Shown: positions 1 to 9,541 of the stretch, piece after piece
How positions within the stretch are numbered: position 1 is the first letter of the stretch
How the letters are laid out: the number at the start of each line of letters is the position of its first letter
DNA from: Noviherbaspirillum pedocola
GTDB lineage: Bacteria; Pseudomonadota; Gammaproteobacteria; Burkholderiales; Burkholderiaceae_D
DNA: 64,000 nucleotides
Reading direction: 5' to 3'
NCBI RefSeq assembly: GCF_016632335.1
Contig: NZ_JAEPBG010000003.1
Location: 186,001-250,000, forward strand
Notes under the pieces: generated by a model
Database searches by the model: none
What the model was told of the DNA's origin: nothing
The model's input: only the letters and a program-made list of their open reading frames with translations
Program-made: the position numbers and the translations under genes

Positions 1-797
1 TGGCGGCAGTTCATACAGGATGCGGACGAAAAATGTTCCCGCAGGACGCTTGCTTGCAGCGCCGAACAATATATTCAGGGCTTGCTCGGCGTCTTCGCCC
101 GCTTGCACAACTTTGCATGCTGCGTTGAATTCTTCCCTAGTTAACGTACGTCGAACCATGGATGCCCAATCGGGTGGCGGCATGACGACCGGAGCGGGCG
201 CAGGCGTGAGCGCAGTCGATACCGGCTTGGAACGCGCCGTATTCGAGCAGGCCGCGCGCAGACAGGTAACGGCATCGTGCGCGCCCCTGGCACGGGCTTC
301 GCTGAGTATCTGCTCGAGCACTTCGCCGGCCTTTTCCCCATCCCGGTCGCCAGCAGGCGACGCACCAGGGCCGCTTCATTCGCATAACTGGCCACTTCCA
401 GACTGTCAACGAATTCCATGAAGGCATTCGGGATAAATTCTTCACTGCCCGGGAGATTGATATTGCTCAGCATGCGTTCCAGCTTCATGCATGCCAGCGT
501 CACCCTGAATTCAAGGTTTCCCGCTTTGGGTAGCTCGAGACGGACGGTCTCGCCCTGCTCATTGACCGGCCGGCCGCCATGCTTGCGAATCAGCTCGATA
601 AAATCGGCGTCGTCCACGACGTGGAAATCCTGAAATATCGGCGCCGCCGCTTCCGGGGATGCGCTGCCGGTGCGACTGCGCTTGAATCGCGGTTCATCCG
701 TGGTCGCGGCGCTGCTCTGGCCCGGATCAATACTTTCCGTCCATTTGCGTTTGAGGCCATGGCGTGGTTCCGAGACCGGTGCGCCATCGACCTGCAT
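1..797 (-). pseudogene. Frameshifted hypothetical gene, runs off left edge
   Basis: I do not recognise a family. From the ATG at 797 (preceded by a strong GAGGAAGG ribosome site) the frame encodes a Ser/Pro-rich basic N-terminus with two clusters like KRKW and KRSR, then a more folded-looking acidic/hydrophobic part. Around 331-360 the sensible reading jumps by one base: the original frame turns Arg/Pro-rich, while the -1 frame (GDRDGEKAGEVLEQIL onwards) reads as a normal protein, open to base 1. This fits a one-base deletion in the GGGG/AAAA run, or a sequencing error. The same frame also extends upstream to an ATG at 944, broken by an amber codon at 816-818, so the gene may have been longer. 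The disordered N-terminus resembles secreted effectors, but that is only an impression. Confidence 0.5.
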
Positions 798-1102
798 ACC
801 GCCTTCCTCGTCCGCCTACCACACCTGCGGCGGGGCTATCGTTCCCGGTGCATCATCGCTGTCATCTTCCCGGCTCAAATCGAAATCGGATGGCGAAAGA
901 ACGTGATCGTATGCGATGGGAGAGGTCGGTATGCTGGGAATCATGGCAAGCCTGTAAAGAGAGTCAAAAACGCCAGATGCAAAACACGGCGGCGACGCCT
1001 ATGTAACAAACGCCGGCAACCTGATCCACGAACGCCGTCATCTTCCCCGCGGCAAGCGGCTTGTATAATGCAAGCCCCGCACGGATCGTCCATTGCATCA
1101 AC

Positions 1103-1834
1103 ATGACCCAAACCCATTTCGGCTACCAGAATGTTCCCGAGGAAGACAAGGTGCACAAGGTTGCGCAGGTCTTCCACTCCGTCGCTGCCAAATACGATGT
1201 GATGAACGACCTGATGTCGGCCGGGCTGCATCGGATATGGAAGGCCTTCACCATTGCCCAGGCCGGCGTGCGGCCGGGCTACAAGGTGCTCGATATCGCC
1301 GGTGGCACCGGCGACCTTGCCAAGGCATTTGCCAAGCAGGCCGGGCCTTCCGGCGAAGTCTGGCTTACCGACATCAATGAATCGATGCTCCGGGTCGGCC
1401 GCGACCGGTTGATCAACAGTGGTATCAACACGCCGACGCTGCTGTGCGACGCCGAGCGCCTGCCTTTTCCGGACAATTATTTCGATCGCGTCAGCGTTGC
1501 CTTCGGCCTGCGCAACATGACCCACAAGGACGCGGCGCTGGCCGAAATGCGCCGGGTATTGAAGCCCGGCGGCAAGCTGTTGGTGCTGGAATTCTCGCGG
1601 GTGTGGGAACCGTTGAAGAAGCCTTACGATCTGTATTCCTTTTCGGTGCTGCCGTGGCTGGGCAAGCGCATTGCGAATGATTCGGAAAGCTACCGCTACC
1701 TGGCCGAATCGATCCGCATGCACCCGGACCAGGAAACCCTGAAGAAGATGATGCAGAACGCCGGGCTCGATCGTGTCGAGTATTTCAACCTCACTGCCGG
1801 TGTTGCCGCGCTGCATACCGGAATCAAACTCTAG
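1103..1834 (+). CDS. ubiE: Ubiquinone/menaquinone C-methyltransferase UbiE
   Basis: SAM-dependent methyltransferase that C-methylates the benzoquinol ring in ubiquinone (and menaquinone) synthesis. The 243-residue protein has the family N-terminus ([11 protein letters not shown]), the [15 protein letters not shown] block, the SAM-binding [12 protein letters not shown] and the FGLRNMT segment near residue 140. An ATG lies 14 codons upstream in frame at 1061, but family similarity begins at MTQTHFGYQ, so 1103 is preferred. It heads a cluster with a Tim44-like gene, ubiJ and ubiB. This is the usual betaproteobacterial arrangement of aerobic ubiquinone genes. Confidence 0.96.
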   Translation: MTQTHFGYQNVPEEDKVHKVAQVFHSVAAKYDVMNDLMSAGLHRIWKAFTIAQAGVRPGYKVLDIAGGTGDLAKAFAKQAGPSGEVWLTDINESMLRVGRDRLINSGINTPTLLCDAERLPFPDNYFDRVSVAFGLRNMTHKDAALAEMRRVLKPGGKLLVLEFSRVWEPLKKPYDLYSFSVLPWLGKRIANDSESYRYLAESIRMHPDQETLKKMMQNAGLDRVEYFNLTAGVAALHTGIKL

Positions 1835-1843
1835 GAGGCGCAG

Positions 1844-2758
1844 ATGAAACGAATGCTGATCAGCCTGATGCTCATGTTCAGCCTGCTGGCAATGGCGGTG
1901 GCCGATGCCGACGCTGCACGGCGACTCGGCGGCGGCCGCTCGGTCGGGCGGCAATCCGAGAACGTAACCCGCTCGGCGCCATACCAGCCGGCAACGCCTT
2001 CGCAACAAGTGGCGCCGCGTCCCTCCGCGCCGCCGGCCACGCCGACGCCGATACCGCCGCGCCCGGCCAGCCCCTGGCGCAACATGCTCGGCGGCGCGTT
2101 GCTGGGTCTCGGCCTGGGTGCGCTGCTGTCGCACTTCGGCATGGGCGGCGCGCTGGCCAGCATGATTTCCACGATCCTCACGGTGGTGCTGCTGGGCCTG
2201 GTGCTGATGTTCATCCTGCGCCTGTTCCGCCGCAAGGATGCCGGCCCGGCTCCGGCCTATGCCGGCGGCTATGCCAGCGGAGACACGCCTGGCATGGCCA
2301 GCAGGACTCCCGAGATCGGCTCCGGTCTGTCATCTTCGGCACCGGCGTACGGCACATCCGCCGCGCCGGCAGCGCCCTGGGGCGTGCCGGCGGACTTCGA
2401 TGTGCCAGCCTTCCTGCGCAATGCGAAGAGCTACTTCATCCGGCTGCAGGCCGCCTGGGACAAGGCGGATGTCGAAGACATCCGTGAATTCACCACGCCC
2501 GAGATGTTCGCCGAGCTGCGACTGCAGATCCAGGAGCGCGGACCGGCGCCGAACAATACGGACGTGGTGCAGTTGAACGCCGACCTGCTCGGCATCGAAA
2601 CCAGCGGGCGCGACTACCTCGCCAGCGTCAGGTTCACCGGCCTGATCAAGGAAGCGCCGGAGGAATCGGCCGCGGAATTCGCCGAGGTCTGGAATCTGTC
2701 GAAACCCTTGTCAGGGCAGGGCGGATGGGTGCTCGCGGGCATCCAGCAATTGTCCTGA
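1844..2758 (+). CDS. Tim44-like domain membrane protein
   Basis: A 304-residue protein with a signal-peptide-like start (MKRMLISLMLMFSLLAMAVA), a Pro/Ala/Thr-rich low-complexity stretch, a Gly-rich hydrophobic region with membrane segments around residues 85-130 (ending LFRRK), a second linker, and a C-terminal Tim44-like domain from about residue 185 (FLRNAKSYFIRLQAAWDKAD). In mitochondria Tim44 links the translocon to Hsp70. The role of the bacterial homologues is unsettled. It begins 9 bp after ubiE with a GGAGG site overlapping the ubiE stop, so it is probably cotranscribed with ubiE and ubiJ. Confidence 0.9.
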   Translation: MKRMLISLMLMFSLLAMAVADADAARRLGGGRSVGRQSENVTRSAPYQPATPSQQVAPRPSAPPATPTPIPPRPASPWRNMLGGALLGLGLGALLSHFGMGGALASMISTILTVVLLGLVLMFILRLFRRKDAGPAPAYAGGYASGDTPGMASRTPEIGSGLSSSAPAYGTSAAPAAPWGVPADFDVPAFLRNAKSYFIRLQAAWDKADVEDIREFTTPEMFAELRLQIQERGPAPNNTDVVQLNADLLGIETSGRDYLASVRFTGLIKEAPEESAAEFAEVWNLSKPLSGQGGWVLAGIQQLS

Positions 2759-2853
2759 CGCCACGCCTTGCTGCGGCGTACTGCTAAACTCTGCCGCACA
2801 GCCTTTTATGCCGTCCGTGTAGCTTCACGGGCGGCTTTCCTTTTGTCGTCTCC

Positions 2854-3429
2854 ATGATTCCTTCACCACTCACTGCCGTCATCAACCATCTGCTGGTCCA
2901 GGAACCATGGGCCATGAAGAAGCTGTCGCCGCATGCCGGCAAGGTGGCGCGCATCGACACCGGCGCGTTCGCGTTGCAATTGCAGGTCGCCGCGGATGGT
3001 TTGCTGCAAGCCGCCGGCGACGCCAGCCCGAATGTCACGATCCGCATGAAGCTTTCCGACCTGCCGCTGATGGCGCAGAACCGCGAGCGCGCGTTTTCCT
3101 ATGTGCAGATCGAAGGCGATGCCGAGTTCGCCAATGTGATATCGCAGGTTGCCCAGGGCGTGCGCTGGGAAGCCGAGGAGGACCTGTCGCGCTTCATCGG
3201 CGACATCGCCGCGCGCCGCATCGTCGGCGGCGCAAGGATGGCATTCGACGCCGCGTCCACGGCGCAGCGCAAGCTGTCGGAGAACATCGCCGAATACTTT
3301 CTCGAGGAACAGCCGCTCCTGGTGCGGCCGCGCGCGGTGCAGGACTTCAGCACCGACGTGGCCGCGCTGCGCGACGATGTCGAGCGTCTGGCCAAGCGCA
3401 TCGATCGCATCAAGCGGGGGCTGGAATGA
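2854..3429 (+). CDS. ubiJ: Ubiquinone biosynthesis accessory factor UbiJ
   Basis: A 191-residue SCP2-domain protein. In Escherichia coli UbiJ is a lipid-binding scaffold of the soluble Ubi complex, presenting the hydrophobic ubiquinone intermediates to the modifying enzymes. Visible features are the N-terminal hydrophobic SCP2 core ([15 protein letters not shown], then [17 protein letters not shown]) and a C-terminal helical, probably coiled-coil tail ([20 protein letters not shown]). The stop overlaps the ubiB start in an ATGA arrangement, which implies translational coupling. Confidence 0.93.
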   Translation: MIPSPLTAVINHLLVQEPWAMKKLSPHAGKVARIDTGAFALQLQVAADGLLQAAGDASPNVTIRMKLSDLPLMAQNRERAFSYVQIEGDAEFANVISQVAQGVRWEAEEDLSRFIGDIAARRIVGGARMAFDAASTAQRKLSENIAEYFLEEQPLLVRPRAVQDFSTDVAALRDDVERLAKRIDRIKRGLE

Positions 3430-4994
3430 TCCGACGCATCCTGCGGGTGTTTCGGATATTCAGCGTGGCGCTGCGCTATGGGCTGGACAATATCGCGATG
3501 GCGGGTGTGACGCCGCGCGCGGCCAGCTTTTCCAAGCGCCTGCTTTTCTGGCGCGACATTTCCGCGCCGCGCGGCGAGCGCCTGCGCCGCGCGCTGGAAG
3601 AACTTGGCCCCATCTTCGTCAAGTTCGGCCAGGTGCTATCGACGCGCCGCGACCTGATGCCGCCCGACATCGCCAATGAGCTCGCGCTGCTGCAGGACCG
3701 TGTGCCGCCTTTCGACAGCGACCTGGCGATCGCGCAGATCATCCGCTCGCTCGGCGCGCATCCCGACGACCTGTTCGAATGGTTCGAGCGCAAGCCGGTG
3801 GCTTCGGCCTCGATCGCGCAAGTGCATTTCGCGCGGCTGCGCAATGGCGCCGAGGTCGCGGTCAAGGTGCTGCGCCCGGGCATGAAGAAGACCATCGACG
3901 AGGACATCGCGCTGATGCATATCGTCGCCGGCTGGGTCGAGCGCTTCTGGGCCGACGGCCGCCGACTCAAGCCGAAGCAGGTCGTGGCCGAGTTCGACAA
4001 GTATCTGCATGACGAACTCGACTTGATGCGCGAGGCTGCGAATGCGAGCCAGCTGCGCCGCAACTTCGCCGGCTCGAAGATGCTGATGGTGCCGGAAATG
4101 TACTGGGACTTCTGCTCGGAATCGGTGATCACGATGGAGCGCATGCGCGGCATCCCGATCTCGCAGACCGAGCGCCTGATCGCCGAGGGCGTGGATTTGA
4201 AGAAACTGTCGTCCGATGGCGTGGAGATCTTCTTCACCCAGGTGTTCCGCGATGGTTTCTTCCATGCCGACATGCACCCGGGGAACATCCTGGTGTCGGT
4301 GGAGCCGGAGACCTTCGGCCGCTACATCGCGCTGGACTTCGGCATCGTCGGCACGCTGACCGACTTCGACAAGGATTACCTGTCGCAGAACTTCCTCGCC
4401 TTCTTCCGGCGCGATTACAAGCGCGTGGCCGAAGCGCACATCGAGTCGGGCTGGGCGCCGCGCGACACGCGCGTCGATGAGCTCGAAGCCGCGGTACGCG
4501 CCTGCTGCGAACCCATCTTCGATCGGCCGCTGCGCGACATCTCTTTCGGGCAAGTGCTGCTGCGCCTGTTCCAGACCTCGCGCCGCTTCAATGTCGAAGT
4601 GCAGCCGCAACTGGTGCTGCTGCAGAAGACGCTGCTCAACATCGAGGGCCTGGGCCGGCAGCTGGATCCGGACCTCGATCTGTGGAAGACCGCGCGGCCT
4701 TACCTGGAGCGCTGGATGCACGAGCAGATCGGCTGGCGCGGCATGCTGGAACGCTTCAAGGCGGAAGCGCCGCGGCTGTCGCAGCTGCTGCCGGAATTGC
4801 CGCGGCTGGCGCATCAGGTGCTGCAGGCAAAGGCCAATCCGATCGAGGATACCGAGGAGCTGTTGCGCCGGGTGCTGGTGGAGACGCGGCGCATCAATCT
4901 GCTGCTTGGGATCATCGTGTACCTGGCTGGCGGCGCTGTGGTAGGAGTGTTGCTGGTGCAGTTGACGTCGCGTTGGCACCAGTTTTTTCAATGA
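3426..4994 (+). CDS. ubiB: Ubiquinone biosynthesis atypical kinase/ATPase UbiB
   Basis: ABC1/ADCK-family atypical protein-kinase-like ATPase required for ubiquinone synthesis. The 522-residue protein carries the family hallmarks in order: the [12 protein letters not shown] motif (KxGQ), ASIAQVHFA (the Ala-rich nucleotide loop), VKVLRPG with the ATP-binding lysine, the catalytic-loop [11 protein letters not shown] and the metal-binding ALDFGIVG. Two hydrophobic segments close the C-terminus ([14 protein letters not shown]...VVGVLLVQ), anchoring it to the inner membrane. The start at 3426 overlaps the ubiJ stop. Confidence 0.96.
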   Translation: MIRRILRVFRIFSVALRYGLDNIAMAGVTPRAASFSKRLLFWRDISAPRGERLRRALEELGPIFVKFGQVLSTRRDLMPPDIANELALLQDRVPPFDSDLAIAQIIRSLGAHPDDLFEWFERKPVASASIAQVHFARLRNGAEVAVKVLRPGMKKTIDEDIALMHIVAGWVERFWADGRRLKPKQVVAEFDKYLHDELDLMREAANASQLRRNFAGSKMLMVPEMYWDFCSESVITMERMRGIPISQTERLIAEGVDLKKLSSDGVEIFFTQVFRDGFFHADMHPGNILVSVEPETFGRYIALDFGIVGTLTDFDKDYLSQNFLAFFRRDYKRVAEAHIESGWAPRDTRVDELEAAVRACCEPIFDRPLRDISFGQVLLRLFQTSRRFNVEVQPQLVLLQKTLLNIEGLGRQLDPDLDLWKTARPYLERWMHEQIGWRGMLERFKAEAPRLSQLLPELPRLAHQVLQAKANPIEDTEELLRRVLVETRRINLLLGIIVYLAGGAVVGVLLVQLTSRWHQFFQ

Positions 4995-5001
4995 ATATCG
5001 T

Positions 5002-5041
5002 ATTGAGGAATTGAGGAATTGAGGAATTGAGGAATTGAGGT
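5002..5041. repeat. Tandem repeat of 8-bp unit ATTGAGGA, five copies
   Basis: Directly visible: the unit attgagga repeats head to tail five times just after the ubiB stop, the last copy ending in t instead of a. It sits in the non-coding stretch 4995-5259, which otherwise shows no credible gene. The unit length is not a multiple of three, and such repeats often change copy number by slippage. Confidence 0.9.
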
Positions 5042-5259
5042 ATTGCGGTAGCGCTTTGCATGCCAGGCATGCAAAGCGGTGAAACGATGGCATGTCACGC
5101 CGAACGGCAAGGGATGAAACAGGCGCGTTCCGTGCATGATGCCGCCCCACGACAAGGCTGTCGCGACGGGGCACAAAGCCGCGTCAATGCAGGTACTGCT
5201 GCAACACGCCTCCGAATCGGCAATCCTCGTTTGCGGAAAAAATAGCGGTGTGGCGTTGG

Positions 5260-5730
5260 CTACTGCCCTGCATTGCTTCTCGAAGGCCTGCCGCCTGCAA
5301 ATGCCAATGCAGCAGCGCCTGCGCATGTGATCGCTCCCGCGACGATGGCTACGATCGACCCAGCTTGGTCCGTTGCCGTGATTTCGTTTTTCGGGTCGGT
5401 GTCGTGGCTGGCATGTATCAAGCTTGCGATGCCATACGCAATCATGGAGGCAGATATCAGGGTCATGCTTGCGCAAGCAAGTGGCGGTAGCAATCGCGCA
5501 GGCAGCTCGACGGTTTGGTCCTCGGGTTCAGCGACCAGTTTTTTCGCTGCCTTGCGCGCGATAAGAGGTTCCACTTCGCTGGGCGCACTTTGGGTCGTTC
5601 CATTTTTCCAGTTCAGCGCGTCGTTCCAGGTGACGACTTCCCGGAGTTCAATATCTTTGCTTTCGGAACCTGTGGTTTGCTCTCCGACTGGCGGAGAAGG
5701 ACAGCGTTGCTGAGGGGTCGTTGTAATCAT
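5260..5730 (-). CDS. Hypothetical two-TM protein downstream of a type III chaperone
   Basis: A 156-residue protein of unknown family. Residues 1-80 are polar and rich in Thr, Glu and Pro. Two hydrophobic segments follow, about 82-107 (LACASMTLISASMIAYGIASL) and 121-147 (SIVAIVAGAITCAGAAALAF), with a short charged loop between them and a short basic tail. A clear AAGGA ribosome site precedes the ATG. It lies 89 bp downstream of the SycD/LcrH-type chaperone on the same strand. Class II chaperones serve hydrophobic translocators, so this could be the client, but it is shorter than known translocators and no motif confirms it. Confidence 0.6.
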   Translation of the reverse strand: MITTTPQQRCPSPPVGEQTTGSESKDIELREVVTWNDALNWKNGTTQSAPSEVEPLIARKAAKKLVAEPEDQTVELPARLLPPLACASMTLISASMIAYGIASLIHASHDTDPKNEITATDQAGSIVAIVAGAITCAGAAALAFAGGRPSRSNAGQ

Positions 5731-5819
5731 GTGAGATTTTCCTTATCAAGGTTGGTGAAAGAGGCGACGCCAATACGTCGCCACGGGAAAGGCATGAGAT
5801 CGGCGGCACCGGCACGGAT

Positions 5820-6347
5820 TTATGCAAGCGATTCGAGACGTGCCTTGGCCAAGTCCTGCAGCCGCCAGCGGTCGCAATTGCCGTAGGAAAGATCGATGCA
5901 GCGGTTCAGGAAGTCGCGCGCCAGTTCGAAGTGCCCGAGTGCGGCCATGCATTCGCCGAGCCGGAACGCGGCAGCGGCATCGTCGGGGTCGGCATCGCAG
6001 GCCAGTGCGTACATGGTCGCGGCCCGGTCGTGGTGTCCCAGCCGCTGCAGGCAGGCGCCGGCGATGAAGGCATAGCGGCTTTCGAAGGGATTGTTCACCG
6101 CAAGCTGCAGCGCGATCGGCAGCGCGTGATGAAAATCGCCGACATCGCATAGGTCGCTCGCCATGCAATAAAGAGCCGCGTATTCCTCGCGGGTGATGCC
6201 GCGCAGTTCCCCGAGCGTTACGCCTTGCTCCAGCTGTGTGCGGCATTGCTCAAGGACCTGGGGCAGTGTCTCCAGGCTGTCAGTCAATGTGGCGACGATG
6301 TGCGCGACATCAGGGTCGCTCGGCGGGTGTATGTAGGTGGCGTGCAT
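5820..6347 (-). CDS. SycD/LcrH/CesD-family type III secretion chaperone
   Basis: A 175-residue TPR protein. The layout matches class II type III secretion chaperones, which bind translocator proteins in the cytoplasm: a helical N-terminus (TLPQVLEQCRTQLEQG), the characteristic LGELRGITREEYAALYCMA entry into the first repeat, then TPR units including FHHALPIALQLAVNNPF, YAFIAGACLQRLGHHDRAA and AFRLGECMAALGHFELA. Length and repeat number are typical. No needle, export or translocator gene is near it, so it is an orphan in this window. It and the two-TM gene after it separate the ubi operon from fmdB. Its partner is not identified. Confidence 0.8.
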   Translation of the reverse strand: MHATYIHPPSDPDVAHIVATLTDSLETLPQVLEQCRTQLEQGVTLGELRGITREEYAALYCMASDLCDVGDFHHALPIALQLAVNNPFESRYAFIAGACLQRLGHHDRAATMYALACDADPDDAAAAFRLGECMAALGHFELARDFLNRCIDLSYGNCDRWRLQDLAKARLESLA

Positions 6348-6514
6348 GGGCGCTCCGGCATGGCATGGATGGTGGTCTGCTCGCCGTCACAGCGGTCTTC
6401 CGCATGCGTCAGCGTTGAAAACGACCCTGCCTCTGTATCCGCTTGCGCGGCCTGCGTTCCGCCCGCGTTGCGATCATCGCGCCCGATAAACCCATGCTGC
6501 CCGCGCGAAACCTT

Positions 6515-6520
6515 TATAAT
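6515..6520 (+). promoter_or_regulatory. Probable -10 element of fmdB promoter
   Basis: A perfect TATAAT lies 36 bp before the fmdB ATG, in the 208-bp divergent gap between the chaperone gene and fmdB. No convincing -35 hexamer is visible at the usual distance, so the assignment rests on the -10 alone. Confidence 0.5.
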
Positions 6521-6555
6521 CCCCGGTTTTGAATGTTTTCTGCAGAGGGTGTTTC

Positions 6556-6852
6556 ATGCCTATCTATGCTTATCGTTGCGAATCCTGCGGTTTTACCAAG
6601 GACGCGCTTCAGAAAGTTTCCGACGCACCGCTGACCGATTGCCCATCCTGCGGCAAGCCAACGCTGAAAAAGCAGGTCACCGCGGCCGGCTTCCAGTTGA
6701 AAGGTGCCGGCTGGTACGTCACCGATTTCCGCAACGGCTCCGGCGGCACCAGTGCGCCGGCGCCGGCGAGCGATGCCAAGAGCGAGGCCAAGAGCGAGGC
6801 CAAGTCCGAGGGGCCCGCTCCGTCCTCCTCCGGCACCGCCGACGCGGCCTAG
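6556..6852 (+). CDS. FmdB-family zinc-ribbon protein
   Basis: A 98-residue protein of the FmdB/CxxC_CxxC_SSSS family. The N-terminal half is the zinc ribbon: MPIYAYRCESCG, then CPSCGKP about 30 residues later, giving the two CxxC knuckles expected to bind one Zn. The GAGWYVTDFR segment is also typical. The tail is low complexity (repeats of SEAK followed by Pro/Ser). Members are called putative regulators, but no mechanism is established. It starts the fmdB-DUF502-aspS transcription unit. Confidence 0.9.
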   Translation: MPIYAYRCESCGFTKDALQKVSDAPLTDCPSCGKPTLKKQVTAAGFQLKGAGWYVTDFRNGSGGTSAPAPASDAKSEAKSEAKSEGPAPSSSGTADAA

Positions 6853-6883
6853 CCGCCGGCCGCCGCGCTCACTGCGAGCCATC

Positions 6884-7516
6884 ATGCGCAAATATTTCGT
6901 TACCGGACTGCTGGTGCTGGTGCCCCTGGCGATCACGCTGTGGGTGCTGAACCTGATCATCAGCACCATGGACCAGTCGCTGCTGCTGCTGCCCGAGCGC
7001 TGGCGACCCGCGGCGCTGTTCGGGGTCAACGTCCCTGGCATGGGCGCGATCCTGACGCTGGTCTTCATCTTTCTCGTCGGCCTGGCAACGCGCAATTTCA
7101 TCGGCAAGCGCGTGGTCTGGGCGTGGGAAGCCTTGCTCGCCCGCATACCAGTGGTGCGTTCAATCTACTCGAGCGTCAAGCAGGTGTCGGACACCCTGTT
7201 TTCCTCGTCAGGCAATGCCTTCCGCAAGGCACTGCTGGTCGAGTATCCGCGCAAGGGATGCTGGACCATTGCTTTCCTGACCGGCACGCCCGGCGGCGAT
7301 GTGCGCAACCATTTGCAGGGCGACTATGTCAGCCTGTATGTGCCGACCACGCCGAACCCGACCTCGGGATTTTTCCTGATGGCGCCGAAGTCCGACACCA
7401 TCGAGCTCGATATGAACGTGGACGAGGCGCTGAAGTACATCGTGTCCATGGGCGTGGTCGCGCCCGAACATTTCGACAAGAAACTGATCATCGATCCGGC
7501 CAAGCTCGAAGCTTGA
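6884..7516 (+). CDS. DUF502 family membrane protein
   Basis: A 210-residue DUF502 protein. It has two N-terminal membrane segments (YFVTGLLVLVPLAITLWVL and MGAILTLVFIFLVGLATR) followed by a soluble domain with family motifs IPVVRSIYSSVKQVSDT, VEYPRKGCWTIAFLTG and VPTTPNPTSGFF. Function is unknown. It lies 31 bp after the fmdB stop and 42 bp before aspS, an order common in betaproteobacteria. ATG 6884 is chosen because MRKYFVTGLL is the family start. In-frame sequence upstream is Arg/Pro-rich and overlaps fmdB. Confidence 0.92.
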   Translation: MRKYFVTGLLVLVPLAITLWVLNLIISTMDQSLLLLPERWRPAALFGVNVPGMGAILTLVFIFLVGLATRNFIGKRVVWAWEALLARIPVVRSIYSSVKQVSDTLFSSSGNAFRKALLVEYPRKGCWTIAFLTGTPGGDVRNHLQGDYVSLYVPTTPNPTSGFFLMAPKSDTIELDMNVDEALKYIVSMGVVAPEHFDKKLIIDPAKLEA

Positions 7517-7558
7517 TAAGCCGGCGACAAGCAAGCTATCTGAAACTGGAAATTCACT

Positions 7559-9367
7559 ATGTCTTCTATGCGAACTGACTACTGCGGTCTCGTCACCGAG
7601 GCTCTCCTCGGCCAAACCGTGAGCCTGTGCGGCTGGGTGCACCGCCGGCGCGATCACGGCGGCGTGATCTTCATCGACCTGCGCGACCGCGAGGGCCTGG
7701 TGCAGGTGGTGTGCGATCCGGACCGTCCGGAAGTCTTCAAGACCGCCGAGTCGGTGCGCAATGAGTACTGCCTGCGCATCACCGGCGTGGTGCGCAACCG
7801 CCCGGAAGGCACGACCAATGCGAACCTGACCTCGGGCAAGGTCGAAGTGCTGTGCCATGAAATCGAAGTGCTGAACGCGTCGGTGACGCCGCCGTTCCAG
7901 CTCGACGACGACAATCTCTCGGAAACCACGCGCCTGACCCACCGCGTGCTCGACCTGCGCCGCCCGCAGATGCAGAACAACCTGCGCCTGCGCTACCGCG
8001 TCACGATGGAAGTGCGCAAGTTCCTCGACGCCAACGGCTTCATCGACATCGAAACCCCGATGCTGACCAAGTCCACGCCCGAAGGCGCGCGCGACTACCT
8101 AGTGCCGTCGCGGGTGAACCCGGGCCACTTCTTCGCGCTGCCGCAGTCGCCGCAGCTGTTCAAGCAATTGCTGATGGTGGCCAACTTCGATCGCTACTAC
8201 CAGATCACCAAGTGCTTCCGTGACGAAGACCTGCGCGCCGACCGCCAGCCGGAATTCACGCAGATCGATTGCGAAACCTCGTTCATGAAAGAGCAGGACA
8301 TCCGCGATCTGTTCGAGAACATGATCCGCCTGGTGTTCACCAACGTGCTCGGCGTCGAGCTGCCGAATCCGTTCCCGGTGATGGACTTCGCCACCGCGAT
8401 GGGCATGTACGGCTCGGACAAGCCGGACATGCGCGTGAAGCTGCAGTTCACCGAGCTGACCGACGTGATGAAGGACGTGGACTTCAAGGTCTTCTCCGCC
8501 GCGGCCAACATGCAGGGCGGCCGCGTGGTCGCGCTGCGCGTGCCGGGCGGCGGCGCGATGCCGCGCTCCGAGATCGATGCCTACACCCAGTTCGTCGCGA
8601 TTTACGGCGCCAAGGGCCTGGCCTATATCAAGGTCAATGAAAAGGCGCGCGGCCGTGATGGCCTGCAGTCGCCTATCGTCAAGAACATCAACGACACGGC
8701 GCTCACGCAGATCATCGAGCGCACCGGCGCTGAGGACGGCGACCTGATCTTCTTCGGCGCCGACAAGGCCAAGATCGTCAACGATGCCATCGGCGCGCTG
8801 CGCGTGAAGATCGGCCACAGCGACTTCGGCCGCAAGAACGGCCTGTTCGAGGACGACTGGCGGCCGCTGTGGGTCGTCGATTTCCCGATGTTCGAGTACG
8901 ACGAGGGCGACGACCGCTGGGTTGCGCTGCATCACCCGTTCACCGCGCCCAAGGCCGGCCATGAAGACTTCATTGCCACCGATCCGGGCCGCGCGCTGGC
9001 GCAGGCCTACGACATGGTGCTGAACGGCTGGGAACTGGGCGGCGGCTCGGTGCGTATCCATCGCGCCGATGTGCAGAGCAAGGTGTTCCGCGCGTTGAAG
9101 ATCGAGGCAGAAGAAGCGCAGGCCAAGTTCGGCTTCCTGCTCGACGCGCTGCAATACGGCGCGCCGCCACACGGCGGCCTGGCCTTCGGCCTGGACCGCC
9201 TGGTGACGATGATGGCCGGCGCCGAATCGATCCGCGATGTGATCGCTTTCCCGAAGACCCAGCGCGCGCAGGATCTGCTGACACAGGCGCCTTCGGAAGT
9301 CGACGAAAAGCAGCTGCGCGAATTGCACATCCGCTTGCGCAACGCCGAGCCGGCGGTCAAGGCGTAA
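7559..9367 (+). CDS. aspS: Aspartyl-tRNA synthetase
   Basis: Class II aminoacyl-tRNA synthetase that charges tRNA-Asp. At 602 residues it has the bacterial-type length with the GAD insertion. Order: N-terminal OB-fold anticodon-binding domain ([24 protein letters not shown]), class II motif 2 ([18 protein letters not shown]), the GAD insert at roughly 290-420, and motif 3 ([15 protein letters not shown]). Two ATGs compete (7559, 7568). A terminator follows at 9391-9422. Confidence 0.97.
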   Translation: MSSMRTDYCGLVTEALLGQTVSLCGWVHRRRDHGGVIFIDLRDREGLVQVVCDPDRPEVFKTAESVRNEYCLRITGVVRNRPEGTTNANLTSGKVEVLCHEIEVLNASVTPPFQLDDDNLSETTRLTHRVLDLRRPQMQNNLRLRYRVTMEVRKFLDANGFIDIETPMLTKSTPEGARDYLVPSRVNPGHFFALPQSPQLFKQLLMVANFDRYYQITKCFRDEDLRADRQPEFTQIDCETSFMKEQDIRDLFENMIRLVFTNVLGVELPNPFPVMDFATAMGMYGSDKPDMRVKLQFTELTDVMKDVDFKVFSAAANMQGGRVVALRVPGGGAMPRSEIDAYTQFVAIYGAKGLAYIKVNEKARGRDGLQSPIVKNINDTALTQIIERTGAEDGDLIFFGADKAKIVNDAIGALRVKIGHSDFGRKNGLFEDDWRPLWVVDFPMFEYDEGDDRWVALHHPFTAPKAGHEDFIATDPGRALAQAYDMVLNGWELGGGSVRIHRADVQSKVFRALKIEAEEAQAKFGFLLDALQYGAPPHGGLAFGLDRLVTMMAGAESIRDVIAFPKTQRAQDLLTQAPSEVDEKQLRELHIRLRNAEPAVKA

Positions 9368-9390
9368 GCGCGTTTCACTGGGCAATGCAG

Positions 9391-9422
9391 GCCGGTCGGG
9401 CTCCGTCCCGGCCGGCTTTTTT
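9391..9422 (+). terminator. Rho-independent terminator after aspS
   Basis: A 10-bp stem (gccggtcggg with cccggccggc, one G-T pair) closed by a six-base loop and followed by six T. It starts 23 bp after the aspS stop. Confidence 0.85.
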
Positions 9423-9541
9423 GTTGTGTGTCCATGCCGGCGCGTTATGGGGCGCGAAGGCGCTGAAGGCATGACAAGGTGAACAGTGACGGCGACGTGG
9501 AGGGGAGACTTTGTTTGGGCTGACGGCCCCATCACGAGCAT

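Noticed and set aside
941-2134. Long minus-strand frame opposite ubiE and the Tim44-like gene
   Set aside because: Antisense of two well-supported genes, with no recognisable domain.
4988-5174. Peptides containing repeated NSSIPQFL-like sequence opposite the tandem repeat
   Set aside because: They are only translations of the 8-bp repeat, with no ribosome site or conserved protein.
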